From positions 62,001 through 126,000 of the forward strand of contig NZ_VLLA01000005.1 of assembly GCF_007830635.1 (NCBI RefSeq): a stretch of DNA of 64,000 nucleotides, read 5' to 3'. Below are positions 54,381-62,708 of this stretch, piece after piece. The position numbers and the translations under genes were made by a program. Position 1 is the stretch's first letter. Every line of letters begins with the position of its first letter. This DNA is from Bradyrhizobium huanghuaihaiense. GTDB taxonomy: Bacteria > Pseudomonadota > Alphaproteobacteria > Rhizobiales > Xanthobacteraceae. Below the pieces are notes generated by a model. That model had not been told where the DNA came from. It worked only from the letters and a program-made list of their open reading frames with translations, and did not search any database.

Positions 54381-56804
54381 TCAGAACTTCGCCGTCGTCA
54401 CGAGGTAGAAGGCCCGGCCCGGTGCGACCGCCACGAACGGTACGTTGCTGCGATAGAACGAGTCGTAATAGAGCTTGTTGGTCAGGTTCTGCGCGTAGAA
54501 CTTCATCGTCCAGTTCTTGTCGATCTTCTTTTCGACGAACGCATCGAAACGCCAATAGCTCGGCAGCTCGTTGGTATTGGCCGCGAAGGTGCCGCCATAG
54601 ACCTTGGAGCGATAGACCGCCTGGCCGCCCAGCTCCCAGCCGTCGTCGAACTTGTACTTGGTCAACATGCTGAACGACTGATGGGCAACGTTGGCAAGCT
54701 GCAGGCCGAGATTCGAGGCGACGCCGCTCTGCGTGACCTTGGACTGCATCAGCACCAGGCCGCCGAAGATGCTCCAGCGATCGGTGATCTTACCCTCGGC
54801 TTCGATGTCGATGCCCTGGATCCTGTAGGCAGCGCCCGACGTCAGCAGGCCGTTGACGGTCTCGCGCGCGTTGTCCTTGGTGGTCTGGAACAGCGCACCG
54901 GTCACCAGCAGGTGGCGATCGGCGAGCTCCCATTTGGTGCCGAGCTCGATTGCCTTGTTGCGCTCTGGCCCGAGCAAGAGGGTCGAGTTGGGGGGAACAC
55001 CGCCGTAGTCGGTGCCGGTCGCGTCCAGCTCCGAACCGAACGGATTGGCCGAGGTCGCATAGGCTGCATAGACGCTGCCGATCGACATCGGCTTGTAGAC
55101 CAGACCGACGTTGTAGTTCACCAGATCGGCGTTCTGCTTCACATAGTTCGAATTGTTCGACGCGCTCTGGCTGTAGCCGTCGTAGCGCACGCCGCCGTTC
55201 ACGATGATCGTGTCCTGCCAGTTCGCGGTATCCATGACATACACGCTGCTGGTGTTGACGCCGTAGCGCGTCGGGTTTCCAACCAGCGAGGGCGTGCCGA
55301 AGCCGGTGAGATAGGTGTACTGAGGGGAATAGACATTGACCCCCGAGATGGCCCCCGTGCTCGTAAAGGGCGAGCCGGCCAGTTCCGACGAGAGGCCGGC
55401 GTAGCGGTCGATCGAAATGTTCTCGTTCGAATATTCGACGCCGAACACCGCGGTGTGCTTGACCCCGCCGGTGTCGAGCTTGAACGTGGCCTCGTTCTGA
55501 TTGGCCCACACGTCCACGTTCTGGTAGCGGCTCTGCGCGCTCGCCGTCGTGGTCCAGAGCAGCGGATTGCCGCTGATCGTCACCGGGTTCTGCGGCAGCG
55601 TGCCGATGTAGTTGAGCAGCGAGTGCTCGCCGCGCACCTTGCTGGTCAGCGTGATGGCTTCGTTGACCTTGTACTCGATCGTGCCGGTGCCGAAATCCTG
55701 CCGCGCGGTCTGGAAGTCGCGGTTGAGGAAGCCGTACCAGTTACCGCGCGGAATGCCCGCCGACGTCACCGGCACGTTGCCCTGCTTGTAATAGGGCACG
55801 CCGAAATCCGGCAGGCCGCTGAGGTCGGTGTGGACGTAGTTCGTCGTGATCTTGATGTCGTTGGTCGGGGTGTACTTGGTCGAGATGAAGGTGCCCCAGC
55901 GATTGTCGGTCACGTAATCGCGGCCTGCGACATTGGCGTCCTGGAACAGGCCGCCGGTGCGCACCGAGAAGGTCGGATCGACCACCTGGTTGACGTCGAT
56001 CGTGACGCGCTTGGTCCGGTCGGTGCCGAACTCGGTATCCATGCGCTGGAAGTTGCGGTCGCCGGCCTGCTTGGTGACGATGTTGATGGCGCCGCCGGCG
56101 GTGCCGCGGCCGGCATAGGAGGATGCCGGGCCGCGCAGGATCTCGATCTGCTCGGTGAAGAAGTTCTCGCGGATGGAAACCGCGGGATCGCGGATGCCGT
56201 CGATGAAGACGTCGTTGCGCGCGTCGAAGCCGCGGATGAAGAAGCGGTCGCCGAACGCGTTGCCACCTTCACCCGAGCCGAGCGTCACGCCGGCGGTCGA
56301 GCGCCCGATCTCCTTCAGCGTCGTGGCGTTCTTGTCCTCGAGCACTTCCTTGCTGAGCACCGTGATGGACTTGGGCGTGTTCAGCATCTTCTCGGGAAAC
56401 TTGCCCGAAGCCTGGACGTGGTCGACCTTGTAGGGCGCGGCCGGATCGGAATAGGGATTACGGTCCGCTTCGCCGGCCGGTGCCGCGGGAGCAGCCTGCT
56501 GGGACGCCTGCTGCCGCTGCGCGGCGCGGCGAAGCGCGTTGCGCGCGCGGACCTGATCAGGTGTCGGCTTCGACGCCGTCGGACGCGGCCGCTGCACCGG
56601 AGCATCGACCGTCACCGGCGGCAGGTTCGACTGCTGCGCCTCTGCGCCGCTCGAGACCGACGCCACCGCGATCAAGCTCGCGACCGCCGAGACCTTCTTG
56701 CCGGAAATGCCCGAAGACTTTTCATCCACCGGATCGAACGCTGCCACCGAACGCAACGACTTCGGTGCGACCACCTGCCCCATTACAACACGCCCCATCT
56801 TCAT
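54381..56804 (-). CDS. TonB-dependent siderophore receptor, Fiu/PiuA-like
   Basis: An 807-residue outer-membrane receptor. After a signal region ([21 protein letters not shown]) and a low-complexity stretch, the plug domain (about 130-250) contains [20 protein letters not shown] and the [22 protein letters not shown] motif; the rest is a 22-strand barrel ending in [11 protein letters not shown] with a terminal phenylalanine. It probably takes up ferric catecholate-type siderophores, given the following piuC. It is the first gene of the receptor-piuC-exbB-exbD-tonB operon. The N-terminus is long, and starts at M1 or M8 are both possible. Confidence 0.92.
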   Translation of the reverse strand: MKMGRVVMGQVVAPKSLRSVAAFDPVDEKSSGISGKKVSAVASLIAVASVSSGAEAQQSNLPPVTVDAPVQRPRPTASKPTPDQVRARNALRRAAQRQQASQQAAPAAPAGEADRNPYSDPAAPYKVDHVQASGKFPEKMLNTPKSITVLSKEVLEDKNATTLKEIGRSTAGVTLGSGEGGNAFGDRFFIRGFDARNDVFIDGIRDPAVSIRENFFTEQIEILRGPASSYAGRGTAGGAINIVTKQAGDRNFQRMDTEFGTDRTKRVTIDVNQVVDPTFSVRTGGLFQDANVAGRDYVTDNRWGTFISTKYTPTNDIKITTNYVHTDLSGLPDFGVPYYKQGNVPVTSAGIPRGNWYGFLNRDFQTARQDFGTGTIEYKVNEAITLTSKVRGEHSLLNYIGTLPQNPVTISGNPLLWTTTASAQSRYQNVDVWANQNEATFKLDTGGVKHTAVFGVEYSNENISIDRYAGLSSELAGSPFTSTGAISGVNVYSPQYTYLTGFGTPSLVGNPTRYGVNTSSVYVMDTANWQDTIIVNGGVRYDGYSQSASNNSNYVKQNADLVNYNVGLVYKPMSIGSVYAAYATSANPFGSELDATGTDYGGVPPNSTLLLGPERNKAIELGTKWELADRHLLVTGALFQTTKDNARETVNGLLTSGAAYRIQGIDIEAEGKITDRWSIFGGLVLMQSKVTQSGVASNLGLQLANVAHQSFSMLTKYKFDDGWELGGQAVYRSKVYGGTFAANTNELPSYWRFDAFVEKKIDKNWTMKFYAQNLTNKLYYDSFYRSNVPFVAVAPGRAFYLVTTAKF

Positions 56805-56903
56805 GTTCGCTCACTCACTTCGACGAGCGATTGGGCTGTTGGTATCGGCGGCAAAATAGTGGGTCAATGCGCGCAAGCCGCGAGAACCCTTGAATAAGTC
56901 CAG

Positions 56904-56965
56904 ATCAAAACGATTCTAAACTGAAGTTTGAAACGGTTCTAAAGTTAGATTGGACTCATTCTAAA
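56904..56965. promoter_or_regulatory. Phased TTCTAAA repeats, candidate Irr/ICE iron box
   Basis: TTCTAAA occurs three times, at 56914-56920, 56937-56943 and 56959-56965, 22-23 bases apart, about two helical turns. The middle copy forms TTTGAAACGGTTCTAAA (56927-56943), matching the bradyrhizobial iron control element as I recall it (TTTAGAA-N3-TTCTAAA) in all but two fixed positions. It lies 100-160 bases upstream of the receptor start, so Irr-type iron control is likely. Confidence 0.6.
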
Positions 56966-57010
56966 GCGCGCGCGAAAAATACCGCGAAATCAGCGGTGGC
57001 GCTCACAGCA

Positions 57011-57250
57011 TCAATCGCTGCTCGGCGGCTTCATCAGCGAGAACAATTCGTCGACGGTCTTCTGCGCGACGGCGCGCACACGATCGGTGCTGTCCATGCC
57101 GGTGATGTTGACGCCATTGACCACGGCCTTGATCTCGTCGCGGAAGTCCGTGAGGAAGCGCAAGGGATCGCGCTGCTCGTTGGCAACGCGCGCAATCAAT
57201 CCCGTGATCAGAATCTGGCACGCGATCAGCTTGCCGTTCAGTTCGTCCAT
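57011..57250 (-). CDS. Small helical protein of unknown function, probably iron-regulated
   Basis: A 79-residue protein starting at ATG 57250 (MDELNGKLIAC), which has GGGGAGCG upstream; a longer frame from 57304 would add 18 residues over the ribosome site. It is mostly helical, with patterns such as ILITGLIARVANEQRDPLRF and TDRVRAVAQKTVDELFSLM. No known domain is evident. An iron-box-like sequence at 57325-57341 lies 75 bases upstream, and the gene sits directly behind the siderophore receptor promoter, so it may belong to the iron response. Confidence 0.65.
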   Translation of the reverse strand: MDELNGKLIACQILITGLIARVANEQRDPLRFLTDFRDEIKAVVNGVNITGMDSTDRVRAVAQKTVDELFSLMKPPSSD

Positions 57251-57639
57251 CCTGCGCTCCCCTTGTGGCGGCGCCGATATGGACGATGCCGATTCTCCTG
57301 ACAACCGAAACGCGGCCGGCGCAATTTAGAACCGTTCTCGCAAAGCGCGCATCCCCACGGCCTGACCAAGATGCTTCGCCAGTCCCGCCGCGCGCGCAAC
57401 ATCCTCCGCGAGCATTGCCCTGATTTTTACTCGCTGATCGCTCGCGGCAGGAAAATGCAGCACTGCACACCGGCGCGCCAGTGCGTTGCCTAGGCGGTGC
57501 AAAGCTTTCCAATTGTTTAGATTTCTCACCCGATAGTGCTGTTTACACTGGAACTTGGCGTGTATTATACAAACGCCCTGGAACCCTACGATTGCCCCAA
57601 AATTCGTAACCTAGGGCACAAGAGCCGACACGAGCCGAC
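57251..57639. other. 389-base gap with an iron-box-like site and the RND promoter
   Basis: No convincing gene is seen. TTTAGAACCGTTCTCGC (57325-57341) has a perfect left half of the bradyrhizobial iron control element and four matching bases on the right; it faces the small gene at 57011. The last ~100 bases are AT-richer and should hold the promoter for the efflux operon, with TTTACA at 57542-57547 and TATTAT at 57563-57568 as possible -35/-10 elements. Confidence 0.5.
57557..57577. promoter_or_regulatory. Palindrome GGCGTGTATTATACAAACGCC before the RND operon
   Basis: The core TGTATTATACA (57561-57571) is identical to the site at 2625-2635 before the hotdog-tetR pair, and outer GGCGT...ACGCC arms extend the symmetry. 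It overlaps the probable -10 region of the efflux operon. A TetR-type operator is a reasonable reading. Confidence 0.45.
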
Positions 57640-58812
57640 ATGAAAAAAACACGGCCGATCCTCTGGATTCTGATCCTCGCGGCCGTGGCCTCCGCGGGTT
57701 ACTATGGTTGGCAGAAATACGGCTCGCCGGACGCCGGAAAATCCCAGACAGCACAGAAAGGTCCGCCGCGCGCGCCCGCCATTCCCGTGAGCGTGGCGCC
57801 GGTCCAGAAGGTCGATTTCCCGGTCTATCTGACCGGTCTCGGCACGGTTCAAGGCTTCAACACCGTCCAGGTCCGCACCCGGGTGGACGGCCAGATCGAC
57901 AAGATCGCCTTCACCGAAGGCCAGATCGCCAAGGAAGGCGACCTGCTGGCCTCGATCGACCCCCGCCCCTATCAAGCCACACTCGACCAGGCCAAGGCCA
58001 AGAAGGCACAGGACGAGGCTAGCCTGGCCAATGCCAACCTTGAGCTCCAGCGCGCCATGAAGCTCGGCGAATTCGCCACCGCACAGCGGGTCGATACCCA
58101 GCGCTCCACCGTCGCCCAGCTCACCGCCCAGATCGCCGCCGACGAGGCCGCAATCGCCAACGCCCAGACCCAGCTGGACTACACCCAGGTCAAGGCGCCG
58201 ATCACCGGCGTCGCCGGCCTGCGCCAGGTCGACGTCGGCAACATCGTGAACGCCTCGACACAGACCGGCATCGTCACGATCACGCAGGTCGAGCCGATCT
58301 CGGTGATCTTCACCGCGCCGGAAGACCAGCTTCCCTACATCAGCGAAGGCCAAAAGGCCGGCGCGCTCAAGGTGATCGCTTTCACCACCGACGGCAAGAA
58401 GACGCTGGCCGAGGGCAAGCTCGCGGTCATCAACAACCAGGTCGACACCACCAGCGGGACTATTCGGCTCAAGGCGGTGTTCGACAACAAGGACCACACG
58501 CTGTGGCCCGGACAGTCGGTCTCGACCCGCCTTCTGGTGCGGACGCTGAAGGATGCGACCGTGGTTCCGGATGACGCGGTCCAGCATTCCACCAACGGCC
58601 TCTACGCATACACCGTCAATCAGGACAACAAGGCCGAAGTGCACAAGATCAAGGTCAGCTACGCCATCGACGGCCGTTCGGTCGTCGACGAAGGGCTCAC
58701 GCCCGGACAGCAGGTGATCACCGGCGGTCAATTCAAGGTGCAGCCCGGAAGCCTCGTCTCGACGGCGGTGGCAAGTTCGGATCCGGCGCAGAACAAGGTA
58801 CGACGGGAATGA
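57640..58812 (+). CDS. RND efflux system periplasmic adaptor (membrane fusion protein)
   Basis: A 390-residue protein with an N-terminal membrane anchor (ILWILILAAVASAGYYGW), then the MdtA/AcrA-type modules: a lipoyl half (VQVRTRVDGQIDKIAFTEGQ), a helical hairpin (about 110-175, rich in A, Q and K), the second lipoyl half (LDYTQVKAPITGVAGLRQVDVG) and a beta-barrel domain. It links the inner-membrane pump to an outer-membrane channel. Its stop overlaps the pump start by four bases. No outer-membrane factor gene is nearby, so the pump probably shares a TolC-like channel encoded elsewhere. Confidence 0.92.
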   Translation: MKKTRPILWILILAAVASAGYYGWQKYGSPDAGKSQTAQKGPPRAPAIPVSVAPVQKVDFPVYLTGLGTVQGFNTVQVRTRVDGQIDKIAFTEGQIAKEGDLLASIDPRPYQATLDQAKAKKAQDEASLANANLELQRAMKLGEFATAQRVDTQRSTVAQLTAQIAADEAAIANAQTQLDYTQVKAPITGVAGLRQVDVGNIVNASTQTGIVTITQVEPISVIFTAPEDQLPYISEGQKAGALKVIAFTTDGKKTLAEGKLAVINNQVDTTSGTIRLKAVFDNKDHTLWPGQSVSTRLLVRTLKDATVVPDDAVQHSTNGLYAYTVNQDNKAEVHKIKVSYAIDGRSVVDEGLTPGQQVITGGQFKVQPGSLVSTAVASSDPAQNKVRRE

Positions 58813-61800
58813 CCGAGGGCGGGATTTCGGCACCTTTCATCCGTTATCCCATCGGCACCTCGTTGCTGATGGCCGGCATCCTCTTCGTCGGTCTCGTCGC
58901 CTATCCCCTGCTGCCGGTCGCGCCGCTGCCGCAGGTGGACTTCCCGACCATCCAGATCACCGCCAATCTGCCGGGCGGCAGCCCCGAGACGATGGCCTCG
59001 TCGGTGGCCCAGCCGCTGGAGCGCCAGTTCGCCCAGATCCCCGGCATCGCCCAGATGACCTCGACGAGTTATCTCGGCACCGCGTCGATCACGATCCAGT
59101 TCGACCTCAACCGCAGCATCGACGGCGCCGCCAACGATGTGCAGGGCGCCATCAACGCCGCCAGCGGCCAGCTGCCGAAGAACCTGCCCTCGCCGCCGAC
59201 CTACCGCAAGGTCAACCCGGCCGACGCCCCGATCCTGCTGCTGTCGGCGACCTCGGAGACACTGCCTCTGACCAGCGTCAGCGACGCGGTCGACGCCCAG
59301 CTCGCCCAGCAGATCAGCCAGCTCTCGGGCGTGGCGCAGGTCTTCATCGGCGGCCAGCAGAAGCCGTCCATCCGCATCCAGGTCGACCCGGCGAAGCTCG
59401 TCGCCAAGGGCCTGTCGATGGAGGACGTGCGCAGCCAGATCGCAATCACCACCGTCGACAGCCCCAAGGGCAATATCGACGGCGAGAAACGCGCCTACAC
59501 CATCTATGCCAACGACCAGCTGACCCAGTCCAAGGACTGGAACGACGTCATCATCGCCTACCGTAACGGCGGCCCCTTGCGCATCCGCGACATCGGCCAG
59601 GCGGTCAGCGGCGCCGAAGACGCCAAGCAGGCGGCCTGGGCCAACGGCAAGCGCGGCGTATTCCTGGTGATCTTCAAGCAGCCGGGCGCCAACGTCATCG
59701 AGACGGTCGACAGGATCAAGGCGACCCTGCCCCGCCTCGTGGCGGCGATCCCGCCCGCGATCAAGATCGAGCTCATCAGCGACCGCACCACCACCATCCG
59801 CGCCGCAGTCGAGGACGTTCAGTTCACCCTGCTGCTGACCATCGCCCTCGTGGTCATGGTCATCTTCATCTTCCTGCGCAGCTTCTGGGCCACCGTCATC
59901 CCCACCGTCACGGTTCCACTGGCGCTGTTGGGTGCGTGCGCCTTGATGTGGGTCGTCGGCTATTCGCTCGACAATCTGTCGCTGATGGCGCTCACGATCG
60001 CGGTCGGCTTCGTCGTCGACGACGCCATCGTGATGCTCGAGAACATCACGCGCTACATCGAGGAAGGCGAATCGCCGATGGCGGCGGCCTTCCGCGGTTC
60101 CAAGGAGATCGGCTTCACCATCGTGTCGATCAGCATCTCGCTGGTCGCCGTGCTGATCCCGCTGCTGCTGATGGGCGGCATCATCGGCCGCCTGTTCCGC
60201 GAATTCGCGGTCGTGCTGGCGATGACCATTTTCGTCTCGATGTTCGTGTCGCTGACCCTGACGCCGATGATGGCCTCGCGTTTCCTGCGCGCCCATGGCG
60301 AGGTGCAGCACGGCCGCTTCTATCAATGGAGCGAGCGCGCCTTCGATTCGATGCTGCGCGGCTACGAATACGTGCTCGATCATGCCCTCGCCTGGCGGCG
60401 CACCACGCTCGCGATCTTCTTCGCCACGCTCGGCCTGTCGATTTACCTGTTCGTCCTGATCCCGAAGGGCTTCTTCCCGCAGCAGGACGTCGGCCTGATC
60501 ACCGCGACCTCGGAAGCCTCGCAGGACATCTCGTTCGCCGAGATGCAGCGCCGCCAGGTCGAGCTCGGCAAGATCGTGATGGAAGACCCGGACGTCGCCA
60601 CGATCGCGATGAACATCGGCGGCAGCGGCCGCGCCGGCAACAACGGCAACATGTTCATCACGCTGAAGCCGCGCAACCAGCGCGAGGCCTCGGCGCAGCA
60701 GATCATCGCGCGGCTGCGTCCCAAGCTCGAGAAGGTGTCGGGCGCCCGCCTCTACATGCAGGCGGCCCAGGACGTCCGCCTCGGCGGCCGGCCGACGCGC
60801 ACGCAGTTCGAGTTCACCCTGCAGGACGCCGATCTTGCCGAGCTCAACGACTGGGCGCCGAAGATCCTCGCCAAGATGCAGACGCTGCCGGAGCTGCGCG
60901 ACGTCGCCACCGACCAGCAGACGCAGGGCACCACGGTCCAGCTCAAGATCAACCGCGATACCGCATCGCGCTACGGCATCCAGCCGCAGCTGATCGACGA
61001 CACGCTGTACGACGCGTTCGGACAGCGGCAGGTGACTCAGTATTTCACCCAGCTCAACACCTACAAGGTGATCCTGGAGATCCTGCCGGAGCTGCAGGGC
61101 AATCTCGACAGCCTGAACAAGCTCTATCTGAAATCGCCGCTGACCGGCGACCAGGTCCCGCTGTCGACCTTCGCGACCTGGTCCACCGATCCGGTCCGCC
61201 CGCTCTCGATCAGCCACCAGGGCCAGTTCCCGGCGATCACGATCAGCTTCAATCTCGCGCAAGGCACCGCACTCGGTCAGGCCACGGAAGCCGTGCAGCG
61301 GGCGATGGCCGAGCTAGGCGCACCGCCGACGCTGAATTCGAGCTTCCAGGGCACCGCGCAGGCGTTCCAGCAATCGCTTGGCACCGTGCCTTTGCTGATC
61401 CTCGCGGCGCTGGTCGTGGTCTATCTGATCCTCGGCATTCTCTACGAGAGCTACATCCATCCGATCACGATTCTGTCGACCCTGCCCTCGGCCGGCGTCG
61501 GCGCGCTCGCGATCCTGATGGCGGCCGGCTTCGACTTCAGCCTGATCGCGCTGATCGGCATCATCCTGTTGATCGGCATCGTGAAGAAGAACGGCATCAT
61601 GATGGTCGACTTCGCGATTGCCGCCGAACGCGACGAGCACAAGACGCCGGCGGAATCGATCCGCCAGGCCGCGCTGCTGCGCTTCCGCCCGATCATGATG
61701 ACGACGATGGCGGCCCTGCTCGGCGGCGTGCCCCTGATGCTCGGCCACGGCACCGGCGCCGAGATCCGCCAGCCGCTCGGCTACGCCATGGTCGGCGGCC

Positions 61801-61955
61801 TGATCGTCAGCCAGGCGCTGACGCTGTTCACCACCCCGGTGGTCTATCTCTATCTCGATGAGCTCAACAACTGGTTCTCGGGCTGGGGCCGTTCGGGCGA
61901 CGGCGAAGGCCACGAGACGCACGAGCACGGCAGCGTCAAGCAAGCCGCCGAGTAG
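58809..61955 (+). CDS. RND multidrug efflux pump inner-membrane transporter, MdtB/MdtC-like
   Basis: A 1048-residue proton-driven pump with 12 membrane helices and two large periplasmic loops. Proton relay residues are seen in GFVVDDAIVMLENI (paired Asp in helix 4) and in the lysine of GIVKKNGIMMVDFA (helix 10). The N-terminus FIRYPIGTSLLMAGILFVG is typical of HAE1-type pumps, and overall wording resembles MdtB/MdtC. It would expel lipophilic compounds or drugs together with the adaptor encoded immediately upstream. The length fits the family and no truncation is visible. Confidence 0.94.
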   Translation: MTEGGISAPFIRYPIGTSLLMAGILFVGLVAYPLLPVAPLPQVDFPTIQITANLPGGSPETMASSVAQPLERQFAQIPGIAQMTSTSYLGTASITIQFDLNRSIDGAANDVQGAINAASGQLPKNLPSPPTYRKVNPADAPILLLSATSETLPLTSVSDAVDAQLAQQISQLSGVAQVFIGGQQKPSIRIQVDPAKLVAKGLSMEDVRSQIAITTVDSPKGNIDGEKRAYTIYANDQLTQSKDWNDVIIAYRNGGPLRIRDIGQAVSGAEDAKQAAWANGKRGVFLVIFKQPGANVIETVDRIKATLPRLVAAIPPAIKIELISDRTTTIRAAVEDVQFTLLLTIALVVMVIFIFLRSFWATVIPTVTVPLALLGACALMWVVGYSLDNLSLMALTIAVGFVVDDAIVMLENITRYIEEGESPMAAAFRGSKEIGFTIVSISISLVAVLIPLLLMGGIIGRLFREFAVVLAMTIFVSMFVSLTLTPMMASRFLRAHGEVQHGRFYQWSERAFDSMLRGYEYVLDHALAWRRTTLAIFFATLGLSIYLFVLIPKGFFPQQDVGLITATSEASQDISFAEMQRRQVELGKIVMEDPDVATIAMNIGGSGRAGNNGNMFITLKPRNQREASAQQIIARLRPKLEKVSGARLYMQAAQDVRLGGRPTRTQFEFTLQDADLAELNDWAPKILAKMQTLPELRDVATDQQTQGTTVQLKINRDTASRYGIQPQLIDDTLYDAFGQRQVTQYFTQLNTYKVILEILPELQGNLDSLNKLYLKSPLTGDQVPLSTFATWSTDPVRPLSISHQGQFPAITISFNLAQGTALGQATEAVQRAMAELGAPPTLNSSFQGTAQAFQQSLGTVPLLILAALVVVYLILGILYESYIHPITILSTLPSAGVGALAILMAAGFDFSLIALIGIILLIGIVKKNGIMMVDFAIAAERDEHKTPAESIRQAALLRFRPIMMTTMAALLGGVPLMLGHGTGAEIRQPLGYAMVGGLIVSQALTLFTTPVVYLYLDELNNWFSGWGRSGDGEGHETHEHGSVKQAAE

Positions 61956-62018
61956 CTTGCGCCGCGGCTCCCGCGACGCTACAGCGAGACCCCCGGTTCA
62001 CGCCAACGCGGTTTCGCC

Positions 62019-62585
62019 ATGCCCATGCAATCCAGACTTGTCGCCCTCGCCGCGGCCCTCCTGTTGTCGACGGGCGCCGCGCATGCCCAGCAGAGTGCCA
62101 AGAAGAACGCAGCGCCCGCCCCGGCCGCGCAACCCGCGCCTGCGCCGACGCAGCCCCAGGCTGAAGGTGGTCCCGGACAGTCCGGCTGGATCGTCCGCTG
62201 CACCAGTGCCAGCCGCGACGCGCCGCTCGAATGCGCGATGGAGCAGAACGCGGTGCTGACCAAGACCGGCCAGACCGTCATCCTGATCAACATCCGCATC
62301 GCTCCCGACACCCGCACGCCGATCGCGCTGCTGCAATTGCCGCTCGGCCTCAACTTGCCGGTCGGCGCCAAGCTCCAGGTCGACGAGGGCAAGACGGTCG
62401 ACCTGCAGATCCAGACCTGCGAGAACCGCGGCTGCTACGCCTCGACACCGATCGCGGCCGACCTGCTCACAGCCTTGCGGTCGGGCAAGCAGTTGAAGGT
62501 CTCTTTCCAGAACATGGCCAAGGAGACGATCGCCATCCCGATGCCGCTCGGCGATTTCGCTTCGGCCTACGACAAGATCAAGTAA
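62019..62585 (+). CDS. Invasion-associated locus B (IalB) family protein
   Basis: A 188-residue periplasmic protein. A Sec signal (LVALAAALLLSTGAAHAQ) is followed by an alanine/proline/glutamine-rich linker (about 25-52) and the IalB domain (about 55-185), which includes WIVRCTSASRDAPLECAMEQ and TCENRGCYAST with paired cysteines suited to disulfides. IalB proteins are widespread in Rhizobiales; the Bartonella member was linked to red-cell entry, but in free-living relatives the role is unclear. It lies 63 bases after the RND pump, so it may or may not share the transcript. Confidence 0.88.
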   Translation: MPMQSRLVALAAALLLSTGAAHAQQSAKKNAAPAPAAQPAPAPTQPQAEGGPGQSGWIVRCTSASRDAPLECAMEQNAVLTKTGQTVILINIRIAPDTRTPIALLQLPLGLNLPVGAKLQVDEGKTVDLQIQTCENRGCYASTPIAADLLTALRSGKQLKVSFQNMAKETIAIPMPLGDFASAYDKIK

Positions 62586-62595
62586 GGCGGCACAC

Positions 62596-62698
62596 TGTCA
62601 TCGCCCGCGAAGGCGGGCGATCCAGTATTCCAGAGACGGCGGTGATTGAACCGAGAGGCCGCGGCGTACTGGATGCCCCGCCTTCGCGGGGCATGACA
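62596..62698. repeat. Intergenic inverted repeat with double hairpin arms
   Basis: Bases 62596-62627 and 62667-62698 are reverse complements at 28 of 32 positions. Each arm is also its own hairpin: ATCGCCCGCGAAGGCGGGCGAT in effect on the left (stem TCGCCCGC/GCGGGCGA-like) and TGCCCCGC-CTTC-GCGGGGCA on the right. The differences between the arms are compensated within each hairpin. Confidence 0.85.
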
Positions 62699-62708
62699 CC
62701 GGTTTCTC

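Noticed and set aside
57371..57490. A short plus-strand frame (MLRQSRRARNILRE...) in the same gap
   Set aside because: Arg-rich, without a ribosome site, and opposite another weak frame; not supported.
57326..57529. A 67-codon minus-strand frame (MRNLNNWKALHR...)
   Set aside because: No ribosome site, no recognisable pattern, and it ends inside the iron-box-like sequence; more likely promoter DNA.
58728..61262. An 844-codon frame opposite the RND pump
   Set aside because: Antisense shadow of the pump; no signal, no domain, biased charged composition.
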